33,476 nucleotides of DNA, from contig NZ_LKTM01000353.1 in assembly GCF_001417955.2 (NCBI RefSeq), positions 1 through 33,476 on the forward strand. The letters run 5' to 3'. The notes under the pieces are model-generated. The model had not been told where the DNA came from. It did not search any database and was given only the letters and a program-made list of their open reading frames with translations. Positions 6,436 to 19,940 of the stretch are shown here, piece after piece. Origin of the DNA: Mycobacterium gordonae. Lineage in GTDB: Bacteria; Actinomycetota; Actinomycetes; Mycobacteriales; Mycobacteriaceae. The stretch's first letter is position 1. Each line of letters begins with the position of its first letter. Position numbers and translations under genes: made by a program.

Positions 6436-8073
6436 ATGTCTCCCAATACGGCCCCCAAGAAGAGCGTCGCGCAGCGTCTGGGCCGGGTCCTGGAGAAGGT
6501 GACCCGACAGAGCGGTCGGCTGCCGGACACGCCCGCGTACGGCTCCTGGTTGCTCGGGCGGGTCTCCGAAGACCAGCACCGCCGGCGGGTCCGCATCCAG
6601 GTCATCATGACCGTCCTCATCGTGGCCGCGAACCTGATCGGTATCGCCGTCGCCGTTCTGCTGGTGACGGTTGCGGTACCGGTGCCCAGCGTGTTCGACG
6701 ACGCCCCGCTGTGGGTGTCCGTCATTGCGGTCCCCGCCTACATCGTCGCGGCGCTGGTCGTCGGCGCCTACACGATCACCCGCGGCACCGTCGAAGCGCT
6801 GCGCTGGGCAATCGAGGAACGTAAGCCGACCGACAGGGACGAGCGCAACACGTTCATGGCGCCGTGGCGTGTCGCGGTCGGCCACCTCATCCTGTGGGGA
6901 ATCGGGACGGTATTGACGACCGTCCTCTACGGCATGGCGAACACCATGTTCATCCCCCGGTTCCTGGTCGCGGTGAGCTTCTGCGGCCTGTTGGTCTCCA
7001 CCGGCAGTTACCTGCTCACCGAGTTCGCCCTGCGACCCGTGGCCGCCCAGGCGCTGGAGGCCGGGCCACCGCCGCGGCGACTGGCGCCGGGCATCATGGG
7101 GCGAACCATGATGGTGTGGCTGCTCGGTTCGGGGGTCCCGGTGGTGGGCATCGGCCTGATGGCCTTCTTCGAGATGACGCTGAAGAACCTGACTCAGACC
7201 CAGTTCGCGGTCGGGGTGCTGATCATCTCGGCGGCGACGCTGATCTTCGGGTTCATCTTGTTGTGGATCTTCGCCTGGTTGACCGCGACGCCGGTGCGGG
7301 TGGTGCGCGCGGCGCTCAAGCGGGTGGAGCAGGGCGACCTGCGCGGTGACCTGGTCGTGTTCGACGGAACCGAGCTCGGGGAACTGCAACGGGGTTTCAA
7401 CGCCATGGTCGACGGCCTGCGCGAGCGCGAGCGCGTCCGAGACCTGTTCGGCCGGCATGTGGGGCGTGACGTGGCACTCGCGGCCGAACGCGAGCGACCC
7501 AAGCTCGGCGGCGAGGAACGCCACGTCGCCGTAGTCTTCATCGACATCGTCGGTTCGACGAAGCTGGTGACCAGCTGGCCCCCGGTGGAGGTCGTTGATC
7601 TGCTCAACCAGTTCTTCACGATCGTCGTCGAGGAAGTCGACCGTCACCACGGACTGGTCAACAAATTCGAAGGAGACGCGTCGCTGGCCATCTTCGGTGC
7701 TCCCAACCACCTGGACTCGCCCGAAGACGAGGCCTTGGCCTGCGCGCGTGCCATCGCCGACCGACTGGCCGACGAGATGACCGAACTTCAGGCCGGCATC
7801 GGGGTCGCGGCCGGCACCGTCGTCGCCGGAAATGTGGGCGCGAAAGAGAGATTCGAGTACACGGTGATCGGCGAGCCGGTCAACGAGGCGGCCCGATTGT
7901 GCGAACTGGCCAAGTCGCGACCCGGGAAACTACTGACCACCGAGCAGACCCTGGAAGGCGCAGGCGAGGCCGAGCGCGCCCGGTGGACAGTGGGCAAGAG
8001 TGTCAAACTCCGCGGGCATGATCAGCGCACGAAGCTGGCCTCTCCGGTGGAGCCGGCCACACCACGCAAGTAG
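6436..8073 (+). CDS. Membrane adenylate cyclase, six-TM + HAMP + class III catalytic domain (copy 2)
   Basis: A 545-residue paralogue of the preceding gene with the same architecture: short cytosolic N-terminus, six membrane helices, HAMP, cyclase domain. The catalytic set is complete: D370 (FIDIVGS), K410 and D414 (KFEGDAS), Thr in YTVIG, N483 and R487. The HAMP and catalytic parts are nearly the same as in copy 1, while the membrane helices and C-terminal tails differ clearly, which suggests that sensing differs while output is shared. I recall three such genes in M. tuberculosis; two are present here. The 71-bp gap to alkA contains no clear terminator. Confidence 0.93.
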   Translation: MSPNTAPKKSVAQRLGRVLEKVTRQSGRLPDTPAYGSWLLGRVSEDQHRRRVRIQVIMTVLIVAANLIGIAVAVLLVTVAVPVPSVFDDAPLWVSVIAVPAYIVAALVVGAYTITRGTVEALRWAIEERKPTDRDERNTFMAPWRVAVGHLILWGIGTVLTTVLYGMANTMFIPRFLVAVSFCGLLVSTGSYLLTEFALRPVAAQALEAGPPPRRLAPGIMGRTMMVWLLGSGVPVVGIGLMAFFEMTLKNLTQTQFAVGVLIISAATLIFGFILLWIFAWLTATPVRVVRAALKRVEQGDLRGDLVVFDGTELGELQRGFNAMVDGLRERERVRDLFGRHVGRDVALAAERERPKLGGEERHVAVVFIDIVGSTKLVTSWPPVEVVDLLNQFFTIVVEEVDRHHGLVNKFEGDASLAIFGAPNHLDSPEDEALACARAIADRLADEMTELQAGIGVAAGTVVAGNVGAKERFEYTVIGEPVNEAARLCELAKSRPGKLLTTEQTLEGAGEAERARWTVGKSVKLRGHDQRTKLASPVEPATPRK

Positions 8074-8144
8074 TCCAGGCCGCCTAGACGACGTCGACAT
8101 TGATGTCGGTTTTCCGCCAGTCTTGTCGCCGCGGGGGTGTAACT

Positions 8145-9638
8145 GTGGAAAGCGTGCACGAGGATTTCGAACGCTGTTACCGAGCCGTCCAGGCCAAGGA
8201 CGCCCGGTTCGACGGCTGGTTCGTGATCGCGGTCCTGACCACGCGGATCTATTGTCGGCCGAGTTGCCCGGTGCGACCGCCGTTTGCCCGCAACGTGCGA
8301 TTCCTCCCGACGGCCGCGGCAGCCCAGCGTGCGGGCTTCCGGGCCTGCAAGCGGTGCCGCCCTGACGCCTCTGCGGGTTCGCCGGAGTGGAATGTGCGTG
8401 GTGATGTCGTCGCGCGGGCCATGCGCCTGATCGCCGACGGCACGGTGGACCGCGAAGGGGTGACGGGGCTGGCCGGCCACCTCGGCTACACCACCCGCCA
8501 GTTGGAGAGGCTGCTGCAGGCGGAGGTCGGCGCGGGTCCGCTGGCGCTGGCCCGAGCGCAGCGGATGCAGGCCGCCAGGGTGCTGATCGAGACCACCGAC
8601 CTGCCGTTCGGCGACGTGGCTTTCGCCGCCGGGTTCTCCAGCATCCGGCAGTTCAACGACACCGTTCGGCTGGTGTGCGACAGCACCCCGTCGCTGCTGC
8701 GCAAGCGCGCTGCCGCGCGATTCGGTTCTGCCACGTCCGCCGGGGCGCTGTCGCTGCGGTTGCCGGTTCGCACCCCGTTCGCGTACGAGGGAGTTTTCGG
8801 CCATCTGGCCGCCACCGCCGTACCGGGCTGCGAGGAGGTCCGCGATGGCGCCTACCGGCGCACATTGCGCCTCGCCTGGGGCAACGGCCTGGTCTCTCTG
8901 ACCCCGGCGCCGGACCACGTGCGGTGTGTGCTGGTGCTGGACGACTTCCGGGACCTCGCGGCCGCGACCGCCCGGTGCCGACGTCTGCTGGATCTGGACG
9001 CAGATCCTGAAGCGGTGGTCGAAGCGCTTAGTGCCGACCCGGAACTAGAACCCGTCGTCACCAAGGCACCCGGTCAGCGCATCCCGCGGACGGTCGATGA
9101 AGCCGAACTCGCCGTGCGGGCGGTGCTCGGGCAGCAGGTCTCGACCAAGGCCGCGCGCACCCACGCCGGCCGGCTGGTCGCGGCGTACGGGCGGCCAATG
9201 CAAGACGGCGCCGGCACCCTGACCCATACCTTTCCGTCGGTCGACGAACTCGCCGAGATCGACCCGGTCCACCTCGCGGTGCCCAAGTCGCGACAGCGGA
9301 CGCTGAGCAGGCTGATCGGGGCCCTCGCGGACGGCAGTATCACCCTGGACGCCGGATGCGACTGGGCGCGGGCGCGGCGGCAACTGCTCGAATTGCCGGG
9401 AATCGGTCCGTGGACCGCGGAAGTGATCGCGATGCGCGGTCTGGGCGATCCGGACGCATTTCCGGCCACCGACCTCGGACTGAAGCTCGCCGCCGAGCAG
9501 CTGGGGTTGCCGACGCACGAGCGGACGCTGGTGGAGCACAGCGCTCGCTGGCGCCCCTGGCGGTCCTACGTCACCCAGCATCTCTGGGCCACGCTCGATC
9601 ATTCGGTGAACCAATGGCCACCCAAGGAGGTCGCATGA
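8145..9638 (+). CDS. alkA: Ada-AlkA fusion: methyl-sensing regulator with 3-methyladenine DNA glycosylase
   Basis: A 497-residue protein from the GTG at 8145, chosen because GGGGGT lies about 6 nt upstream; the GTG at 8154 and upstream TTG/ATG at 8100-8105 are alternatives. With this start the Ada zinc cysteines fall at C37, C41, C68 and C71, close to E. coli Ada C38/C42/C69/C72; C37 would accept methyl groups from phosphotriesters. An AraC-type helix-turn-helix region (about 85-185) follows. The C-terminal half is an AlkA-like glycosylase with a helix-hairpin-helix LPGIG (417-421) and catalytic D443 in PATDLGL. It should sense methylation damage, activate transcription and excise alkylated bases. 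Its stop overlaps the ogt start (ATGA), so the two are co-translated. Confidence 0.92.
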   Translation: MESVHEDFERCYRAVQAKDARFDGWFVIAVLTTRIYCRPSCPVRPPFARNVRFLPTAAAAQRAGFRACKRCRPDASAGSPEWNVRGDVVARAMRLIADGTVDREGVTGLAGHLGYTTRQLERLLQAEVGAGPLALARAQRMQAARVLIETTDLPFGDVAFAAGFSSIRQFNDTVRLVCDSTPSLLRKRAAARFGSATSAGALSLRLPVRTPFAYEGVFGHLAATAVPGCEEVRDGAYRRTLRLAWGNGLVSLTPAPDHVRCVLVLDDFRDLAAATARCRRLLDLDADPEAVVEALSADPELEPVVTKAPGQRIPRTVDEAELAVRAVLGQQVSTKAARTHAGRLVAAYGRPMQDGAGTLTHTFPSVDELAEIDPVHLAVPKSRQRTLSRLIGALADGSITLDAGCDWARARRQLLELPGIGPWTAEVIAMRGLGDPDAFPATDLGLKLAAEQLGLPTHERTLVEHSARWRPWRSYVTQHLWATLDHSVNQWPPKEVA

Positions 9639-10132
9639 TCAACTACCGCACCATCGACAGCCCGATCGGGCCACTGACGCTGGCCGGACGCGACGGCACG
9701 CTGACAAATCTGCGGATGGTCGACCAGACTTATGAACCGAGTCGCGCAGACTGGACACCGGACGAGGGCGGGTTCCCCGAGGTGGTACGCCAACTCGACG
9801 CCTATTTCGCGGGAGAGCTGTGCGATTTCGACGTGCAACTGGATCTGCGCGGCACGGAATTCCAAAAGCGGGTGTGGGAAGCGCTGCTGACCATTCCGTA
9901 CGGTGAGACCCGTTCCTACGGACAGATCGCCGAGCAGATCGGCGCGCCTGGCGCTGCGCGGGCCGTCGGTTTGGCCAATGGGCACAATCCCATCGCCATT
10001 ATCGTGCCCTGCCATCGCGTCATCGGGGCGGCCGGCAAGTTGACCGGATATGGCGGCGGGCTCGATCGCAAACAAACGCTGCTCTCGTTGGAGAAGCGGC
10101 GGGCGCCGGCAGATCTGACATTGTTCGACTAA
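9635..10132 (+). CDS. ogt: Methylated-DNA-protein cysteine methyltransferase
   Basis: A 165-residue protein that removes methyl from O6-methylguanine by suicidal transfer to its own cysteine. The acceptor is C126 in the signature PCHRVIG, preceded by IIV. The start is the ATG at 9635, which overlaps the alkA stop by 4 nt and has AAGGAGG at 9624-9630; longer versions of this frame starting inside alkA are not credible. A helix-turn-helix region with an Arg finger sits around YGQIAEQIGAPGAARAVG. Together with the Ada-AlkA fusion this forms the adaptive-response operon, with the two activities of E. coli Ada split between two proteins. Confidence 0.95.
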   Translation: MINYRTIDSPIGPLTLAGRDGTLTNLRMVDQTYEPSRADWTPDEGGFPEVVRQLDAYFAGELCDFDVQLDLRGTEFQKRVWEALLTIPYGETRSYGQIAEQIGAPGAARAVGLANGHNPIAIIVPCHRVIGAAGKLTGYGGGLDRKQTLLSLEKRRAPADLTLFD

Positions 10133-10138
10133 ACCGGC

Positions 10139-10198
10139 GCGAGCAGACGCAAAATCGCCCTTTCGAACGCGAATTCGCGCGATTTTACGTCTGCTCGC
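10139..10198. repeat. Long palindromic intergenic element, copy 2
   Basis: Arms 10139-10158 and 10179-10198 form a 20-bp inverted repeat with one mismatch: C10150 faces A10187. In a minus-strand transcript that pair is a G-U wobble, so the stem is better kept in that direction. Sixteen or more arm bases match copy 1 at 620-677. It lies between the convergent ends of ogt and rrf. Confidence 0.85.
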
Positions 10199-10234
10199 CG
10201 AGAACCGGCCGAGAACCGTGAGCCCCCGGAATGC

Positions 10235-10266
10235 AAAAACACCCCCAAATTAATGGGGGTGTTTTT
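10235..10266 (-). terminator. rRNA operon terminator hairpin
   Basis: A perfect 12-bp stem (10235-10246 with 10255-10266) and an 8-nt loop, 6 nt beyond the 3' end of 5S rRNA. On the minus strand the 3' arm runs GGGGGTGTTTTT, giving a G/C stem followed by a U-run, as in intrinsic terminators. The palindrome at 10139-10198 could act as a second stop. Confidence 0.85.
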
Positions 10267-10271
10267 GTGTA

Positions 10272-10387
10272 TGTTCGGCGGTGTCCTACTTTTCCACCCG
10301 AAGAGGGCAGTATCATCGGCGCTGACAGGCTTAGCTTCCGGGTTCGGGATGGGACCGGGCGTTTCCCTGTCGCTGTGGCCGCCGTAA
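10272..10387 (-). rRNA. rrf: 5S ribosomal RNA
   Basis: About 116 nt, beginning TTACGGCGGCCA at 10387 and ending near 10272. The core strings AAGCTAAGCCTG and GGTGGAAAAGTAGGACACCG, both on the minus strand, are diagnostic of actinobacterial 5S rRNA. It is the last gene of the only rRNA operon in the window. Ends are set by comparison with remembered mycobacterial 5S sequences and could be off by a few bases. Confidence 0.93.
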
Positions 10388-10427
10388 CTCTATTTAAATT
10401 TGTGTTTGGTGGCGGGGTGCGGTGTTA

Positions 10428-10445
10428 CTCGACCTTGCGGTCGAG
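10428..10445 (-). other. Hairpin in the 23S-5S spacer
   Basis: A 7-bp perfect stem (CTCGACC, loop TTGC, GGTCGAG) in the roughly 84-nt spacer between rrl and rrf. It probably marks an RNA processing region. No tRNA is present in this spacer. Confidence 0.6.
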
Positions 10446-10471
10446 GAACGAATAGTGGTTGCGATTGGTTG

Positions 10472-15386
<4,915 letters not shown>

Positions 15387-15388
15387 CC

Positions 15389-15402
15389 CCTCGCTAACGA
15401 GG
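15389..15402 (-). other. Leader hairpin next to 16S 5' end
   Basis: A 5-bp stem (CCTCG, loop, CGAGG) directly before the mature 16S start, with a second 6-bp hairpin at 15413-15429 (ATCAGA/TCTGAT). Both lie where pre-rRNA processing structures are expected; their roles are inferred. Confidence 0.5.
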
Positions 15403-15466
15403 TGAATTCACTATCAGAGATAATCTGATCTAACAAAAAGACACCAAAACTGGCATCAATGATTGC

Positions 15467-15502
15467 GACTACACCCACACACGGGGAGTGCTAGGTGCAG
15501 TC
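15467..15502 (-). other. Leader stem in pre-16S rRNA
   Basis: Arms 15467-15475 and 15494-15502 pair over 9 bp. On the transcribed (minus) strand one pair is a G-U wobble, whereas on the plus strand it would be a mismatch, which supports an RNA function in the rrn transcript. It lies between the antitermination boxes and the 16S gene. Confidence 0.5.
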
Positions 15503-15535
15503 AAAAAACAACAACAAAACAATTCACCAAACACA

Positions 15536-15556
15536 CTATTGAGTTCTCAAACAACA
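15536..15556 (-). promoter_or_regulatory. rrn antitermination region (boxA-like and boxC)
   Basis: On the minus strand, TGTTGTTTGA (15556-15547) is followed by GAACTCAATAG (15546-15536). The latter is identical to the mycobacterial boxC RNA known to bind NusA. It lies about 45-55 nt downstream of the predicted transcription start and should recruit Nus factors so that polymerase reads through Rho-sensitive rRNA. Confidence 0.85.
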
Positions 15557-15596
15557 CTTTTCGCTCTGTCTTCGCCCGTTTCGGGGCAACCCTGCC

Positions 15597-15626
15597 AGCT
15601 TAATACAGATCCGGCAGGAGAGTCAA
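15597..15626 (-). promoter_or_regulatory. rrn operon promoter
   Basis: On the minus strand: -35 TTGACT (15626-15621), an 18-nt spacer, and -10 TAAGCT (15602-15597), matching in layout the conserved PCL1 promoter before rrs in other mycobacteria. The start should be near 15590. It lies directly after the murA stop (15685), and no second promoter was convincing in the remaining intergenic DNA, though read-through from murA is possible. Confidence 0.85.
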
Positions 15627-15684
15627 GCCCTGGTTTCGATCAACTTCTTTGGGGAGGTGATCGCGCCGATCGGGCGTGACTCGG

Positions 15685-16938
15685 CTACTGTACCCGCTCG
15701 ATCTCCGCTCCCAAAATCGCCAGGTTCTCAACGAACAACGGATAGCCCCGATCGATGTGAAAAACGTCGTGGACCTCGGTGTCTCCGTCTGCGACGAGAC
15801 CCGCGAGGACAAGGCCGGCGCCGGCCCGGATGTCCGAACACCACACCGGCGCGCTCGACAACTGGGGCAACCCGCGCACCACAGCGTGGTGTCCGTCGGT
15901 GCGGGCGTCCGCACCCAGCCGGATCATCTCCTCGACGAACCGGAAACGTGCTTCGAACACGTTCTCGGTGATCATCGAGGTGCCGTCGGCGATCGAGGCC
16001 AGCGCAATCGCCATGGGCTGCAAGTCAGTTGGGAATCCTGGGAACGGCAATGTCGCGACATTGACCGCTTTCGGACGCTCGTACTGCACCACCCGGAAGC
16101 TGTCGTCGGTCTGGGTGACGGTCGAACCCGCGTCATGAAGCTTGTGCAGCACCAACTGCAGATGCGAGGGATCTATTCCCGTCACGGTGATATCGCCGCG
16201 GGTCATCGCCGCGGCGATACCCCAGGTCGCGGCCACGATTCGGTCCCCGATCACGCGATGCTCGGTCGGGTGCAGCCGCGGGACGCCGGTGATCGTCATG
16301 GTCGGCGAGCCGGCGCCCTCGATCTGGGCGCCCATCTGGTTCAACATCGTGCAGAGGTCGACCACGTCGGGTTCGCGCGCCGCGTTGTGAATGATCGTGA
16401 CGCCTTCGGCGACCACCGCGGCCATCAGAATGTTCTCGGTGGCCCCCACCGAGGGAAATTCCAGTTGAATCTCGGCTCCGCGCAATGTCTCCGCCTCGGC
16501 AACCACGCAACCGTGCTCGATATTGCACTGCGCGCCCAGCTGCCGCAGCCCCGCCTGATGCATGTCCAGGGGCCGGGATCCGATCGCATCGCCGCCGGGC
16601 AGCGCCACCCTGGCCTTCTTGCACCGGCCGACCAGCGGCCCGAGCACACAGACCGAAGCCCGAAACTGCCGCACGGCCGCGAAGTCGGCGTCGTACTTGG
16701 GTTCGTCCGGGGAGGTGATGCGGGCGACGTCGCCGTCGAGTTCGACGGTGGCGCCCAGGCCTCGCAGCACCTCGGCCATCAGCGGGACGTCCAGAATGTC
16801 GGGACAGTTCGTGATGGTGCTGGTGCCTTCGGCCAGCAGCGTCGCGGCCATGAGCTTCAGCACGCTGTTCTTGGCGCCCCCAACAGCGACTTCGCCTGAC
16901 AACCGGTTGCCACCAGTCACCACGAATCGCTCTGCCAC
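15685..16938 (-). CDS. murA: UDP-N-acetylglucosamine 1-carboxyvinyltransferase
   Basis: A 417-residue enzyme for the first committed step of peptidoglycan synthesis, transferring enolpyruvate from PEP to UDP-GlcNAc in the cytosol. The N-terminal GGNRLSGEVAVGGAKNS substrate loop (K23, N24) is intact. The mobile loop reads LPGGDAIGSRP, with D117 where most bacteria have the fosfomycin-reactive cysteine, so the enzyme should be intrinsically fosfomycin-insensitive, as known for M. tuberculosis MurA. The start is GTG at 16938. It is followed by the rRNA operon on the same strand and is divergent from the adenosyltransferase gene (69 bp). Confidence 0.96.
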   Translation of the reverse strand: MAERFVVTGGNRLSGEVAVGGAKNSVLKLMAATLLAEGTSTITNCPDILDVPLMAEVLRGLGATVELDGDVARITSPDEPKYDADFAAVRQFRASVCVLGPLVGRCKKARVALPGGDAIGSRPLDMHQAGLRQLGAQCNIEHGCVVAEAETLRGAEIQLEFPSVGATENILMAAVVAEGVTIIHNAAREPDVVDLCTMLNQMGAQIEGAGSPTMTITGVPRLHPTEHRVIGDRIVAATWGIAAAMTRGDITVTGIDPSHLQLVLHKLHDAGSTVTQTDDSFRVVQYERPKAVNVATLPFPGFPTDLQPMAIALASIADGTSMITENVFEARFRFVEEMIRLGADARTDGHHAVVRGLPQLSSAPVWCSDIRAGAGLVLAGLVADGDTEVHDVFHIDRGYPLFVENLAILGAEIERVQ

Positions 16939-16994
16939 CCGGGTCAGTCTAGTGAAGCGATATCGCCTTGTCAGTCAGCCGACCCGGCCCCAGG

Positions 16995-17007
16995 TACCGT
17001 TTTGCCC
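16995..17007 (+). promoter_or_regulatory. Putative -10 element for leaderless adenosyltransferase transcript
   Basis: TACCGT at 16995-17000 ends 7 nt before the ATG at 17008, the spacing expected for transcription starting on the A of the start codon. The same hexamer stands before the epimerase gene at 3056. No Shine-Dalgarno is visible. Confidence 0.5.
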
Positions 17008-17595
17008 ATGGCAGTCCATCTGACCCGCATATATACCCGCACGGGTGACGACGGTACGACGGGATTGAGCGATTTCTCACGAGTGGCCAAGACCGACCCG
17101 CGGCTGGTCGCCTACGCGGATTGCGACGAGGCCAACTCGGCGATCGGGGTCGCGGTCGCACTGGGCGCTCCTGAGGAGCGGGTCGCGGGGGTGTTGCGGC
17201 AGATCCAGAACGACCTGTTCGACGCCGGCGCCGACCTGTCGACGCCGTTGGTAGAGAACCCGGAACATCCCCCGCTGCGGATCACCCAGGCCTACATCGA
17301 CCGGCTCGAGGGCTGGTGCGACACCTACAACGAAGGCCTGCCGGCGTTGAATTCCTTTATCCTGCCGGGTGGTTCGCCGTTGTCGGCGTTGTTGCACGTG
17401 GCCCGTACCGTGGTGCGGCGGGCTGAGCGGGCGGCGTGGGCCGCCGTCGAGGCGCACCCCGACGACATGAGTGTGTTGCCCGCGAAATACCTCAATCGGC
17501 TTTCGGACCTGCTGTTCATCCTGTCGCGGGTGGCCAACCCCGGCGGCGACGTGCTGTGGCGCCCGGGTGGCGGCGCCAAGGGTGGCGAGAAGTGA
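17008..17595 (+). CDS. Cob(I)alamin adenosyltransferase, PduO type
   Basis: A 195-residue protein from the ATG at 17008; an upstream TTG at 17002 adds only two residues and is less likely. The N-terminal ATP-binding motif TRTGDDGTTGL (10-20), FILPGG (117-122) and the VVRRAER segment (135-141) are the hallmarks of PduO-type ATP:cob(I)alamin adenosyltransferases. It makes adenosylcobalamin, the cofactor of methylmalonyl-CoA mutase, which fits the epimerase gene in the same window. Rv1314c-like. It converges with the DUF2550-type gene (17-bp gap). The insertion-sequence gene I recall at this position in M. tuberculosis (Rv1313c) is absent. Confidence 0.92.
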   Translation: MAVHLTRIYTRTGDDGTTGLSDFSRVAKTDPRLVAYADCDEANSAIGVAVALGAPEERVAGVLRQIQNDLFDAGADLSTPLVENPEHPPLRITQAYIDRLEGWCDTYNEGLPALNSFILPGGSPLSALLHVARTVVRRAERAAWAAVEAHPDDMSVLPAKYLNRLSDLLFILSRVANPGGDVLWRPGGGAKGGEK

Positions 17596-17612
17596 GTCGC
17601 CAGCTCGGCCGT

Positions 17613-18056
17613 TCAGACGCTGCGACGACGGGCGCGCGGCGAGGGCCGTGACTCCAGCCACGACTGAAAGGCCGTCAAAGCCCCTCTGTCCAAGGCGATT
17701 TCGTATCCCAGCCGACGATCCTGGGTGTTGTCGCGCAGTTCCAGCACGACGATTTCGTCGGTCATGATGTCGAACTCGTCACCGCGCGGCGCACGCCGAG
17801 CCACCACCTCGACCCCCCGCCGGCTCAGCCGCCGGTCCGGCCACAGCCGCAGGCTGGACAGCCGATAGAACGCCGCTTCACCGCCTCGGTAACGGATTAC
17901 GCCGTGACGCCAGCCGTGACCCCCCACCGCGGGAATATCGCGCATGATGGCCGCGGTTCCGCCCCGCCGCAGCTTCCACAGCCGGAAACTCAGCGCGAGC
18001 ACCGCCGCTGCCAGCAGGACGACGAGCACGACCATGCCGACCATGGGCGCGCTCAT
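17613..18056 (-). CDS. Membrane-anchored DUF2550-type protein (Rv1312-like)
   Basis: A 147-residue protein. One N-terminal membrane helix (about 5-27) is followed by a basic RLWKLRRGG stretch and a compact soluble domain, which fits the actinobacterial DUF2550 family found downstream of atpC. The ATG at 18056 is chosen because it starts 7 nt after the atpC stop and directly precedes the hydrophobic helix; a longer frame to 18197 would overlap atpC. Its position as last gene of the ATP synthase operon suggests a linked role, but no function is known. Confidence 0.85.
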   Translation of the reverse strand: MSAPMVGMVVLVVLLAAAVLALSFRLWKLRRGGTAAIMRDIPAVGGHGWRHGVIRYRGGEAAFYRLSSLRLWPDRRLSRRGVEVVARRAPRGDEFDIMTDEIVVLELRDNTQDRRLGYEIALDRGALTAFQSWLESRPSPRARRRSV

Positions 18057-18063
18057 CGTGGGA

Positions 18064-18429
18064 TCAGTCGAGCGCGCCGACGGCGCGCAACCTTGCGCGC
18101 CCCCGGGCGGCGACTTGGGGATCGTCCGATTCGGAATCCTGCCTGGCAGCGCTCTCGTCGATGTCTTTCTCGAACTCGGCAGACTCGGCGAGCACACTCA
18201 CACCCTCTTCGGTCACCGTGAGGAAGCCACCGTCGACCGCGATTCGCAGATCGTCTTCGCCCTCCCGTTCGACCCGCACCATGGCGTCGTCGACCAACTG
18301 CGCGACCAGTGGGATGTGATGCGGCAGTATGCCGATCTCCCCGGAGGTGGTGCGGGTGAAGAGGAACGTCGCCTCGCCCGACCAGATCTCACGGTCGACG
18401 GCGACGATCTGAACGTTCAATTCAGCCAT
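18064..18429 (-). CDS. atpC: ATP synthase F1 subunit epsilon
   Basis: A 121-residue subunit of the F1 central stalk. The N-terminal beta-sandwich (1-85) includes the family motif GEIGILPHHIPLVA, and the C-terminal helical part is short and charged, as in mycobacteria, where it contributes to coupling and to blocking ATP hydrolysis. The ATG at 18429 lies 36 nt after atpD. Confidence 0.96.
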   Translation of the reverse strand: MAELNVQIVAVDREIWSGEATFLFTRTTSGEIGILPHHIPLVAQLVDDAMVRVEREGEDDLRIAVDGGFLTVTEEGVSVLAESAEFEKDIDESAARQDSESDDPQVAARGRARLRAVGALD

Positions 18430-18465
18430 GCCACACCACCTCTCGAGTCAGCCGGAAATCCCGCG

Positions 18466-19917
<1,452 letters not shown>

Positions 19918-19940
19918 ATTCTTTCGCTTCCTCGTGGGGC

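Noticed and set aside
9356..9634. N-terminal extension of ogt inside alkA
   Set aside because: The extension lies in another frame of the alkA catalytic domain; the ATG at 9635 has an ideal ribosome site and gives the family length.
18057..18197. N-terminal extension of the DUF2550-type protein
   Set aside because: It would lie antiphase within atpC and place non-hydrophobic sequence before the membrane helix.
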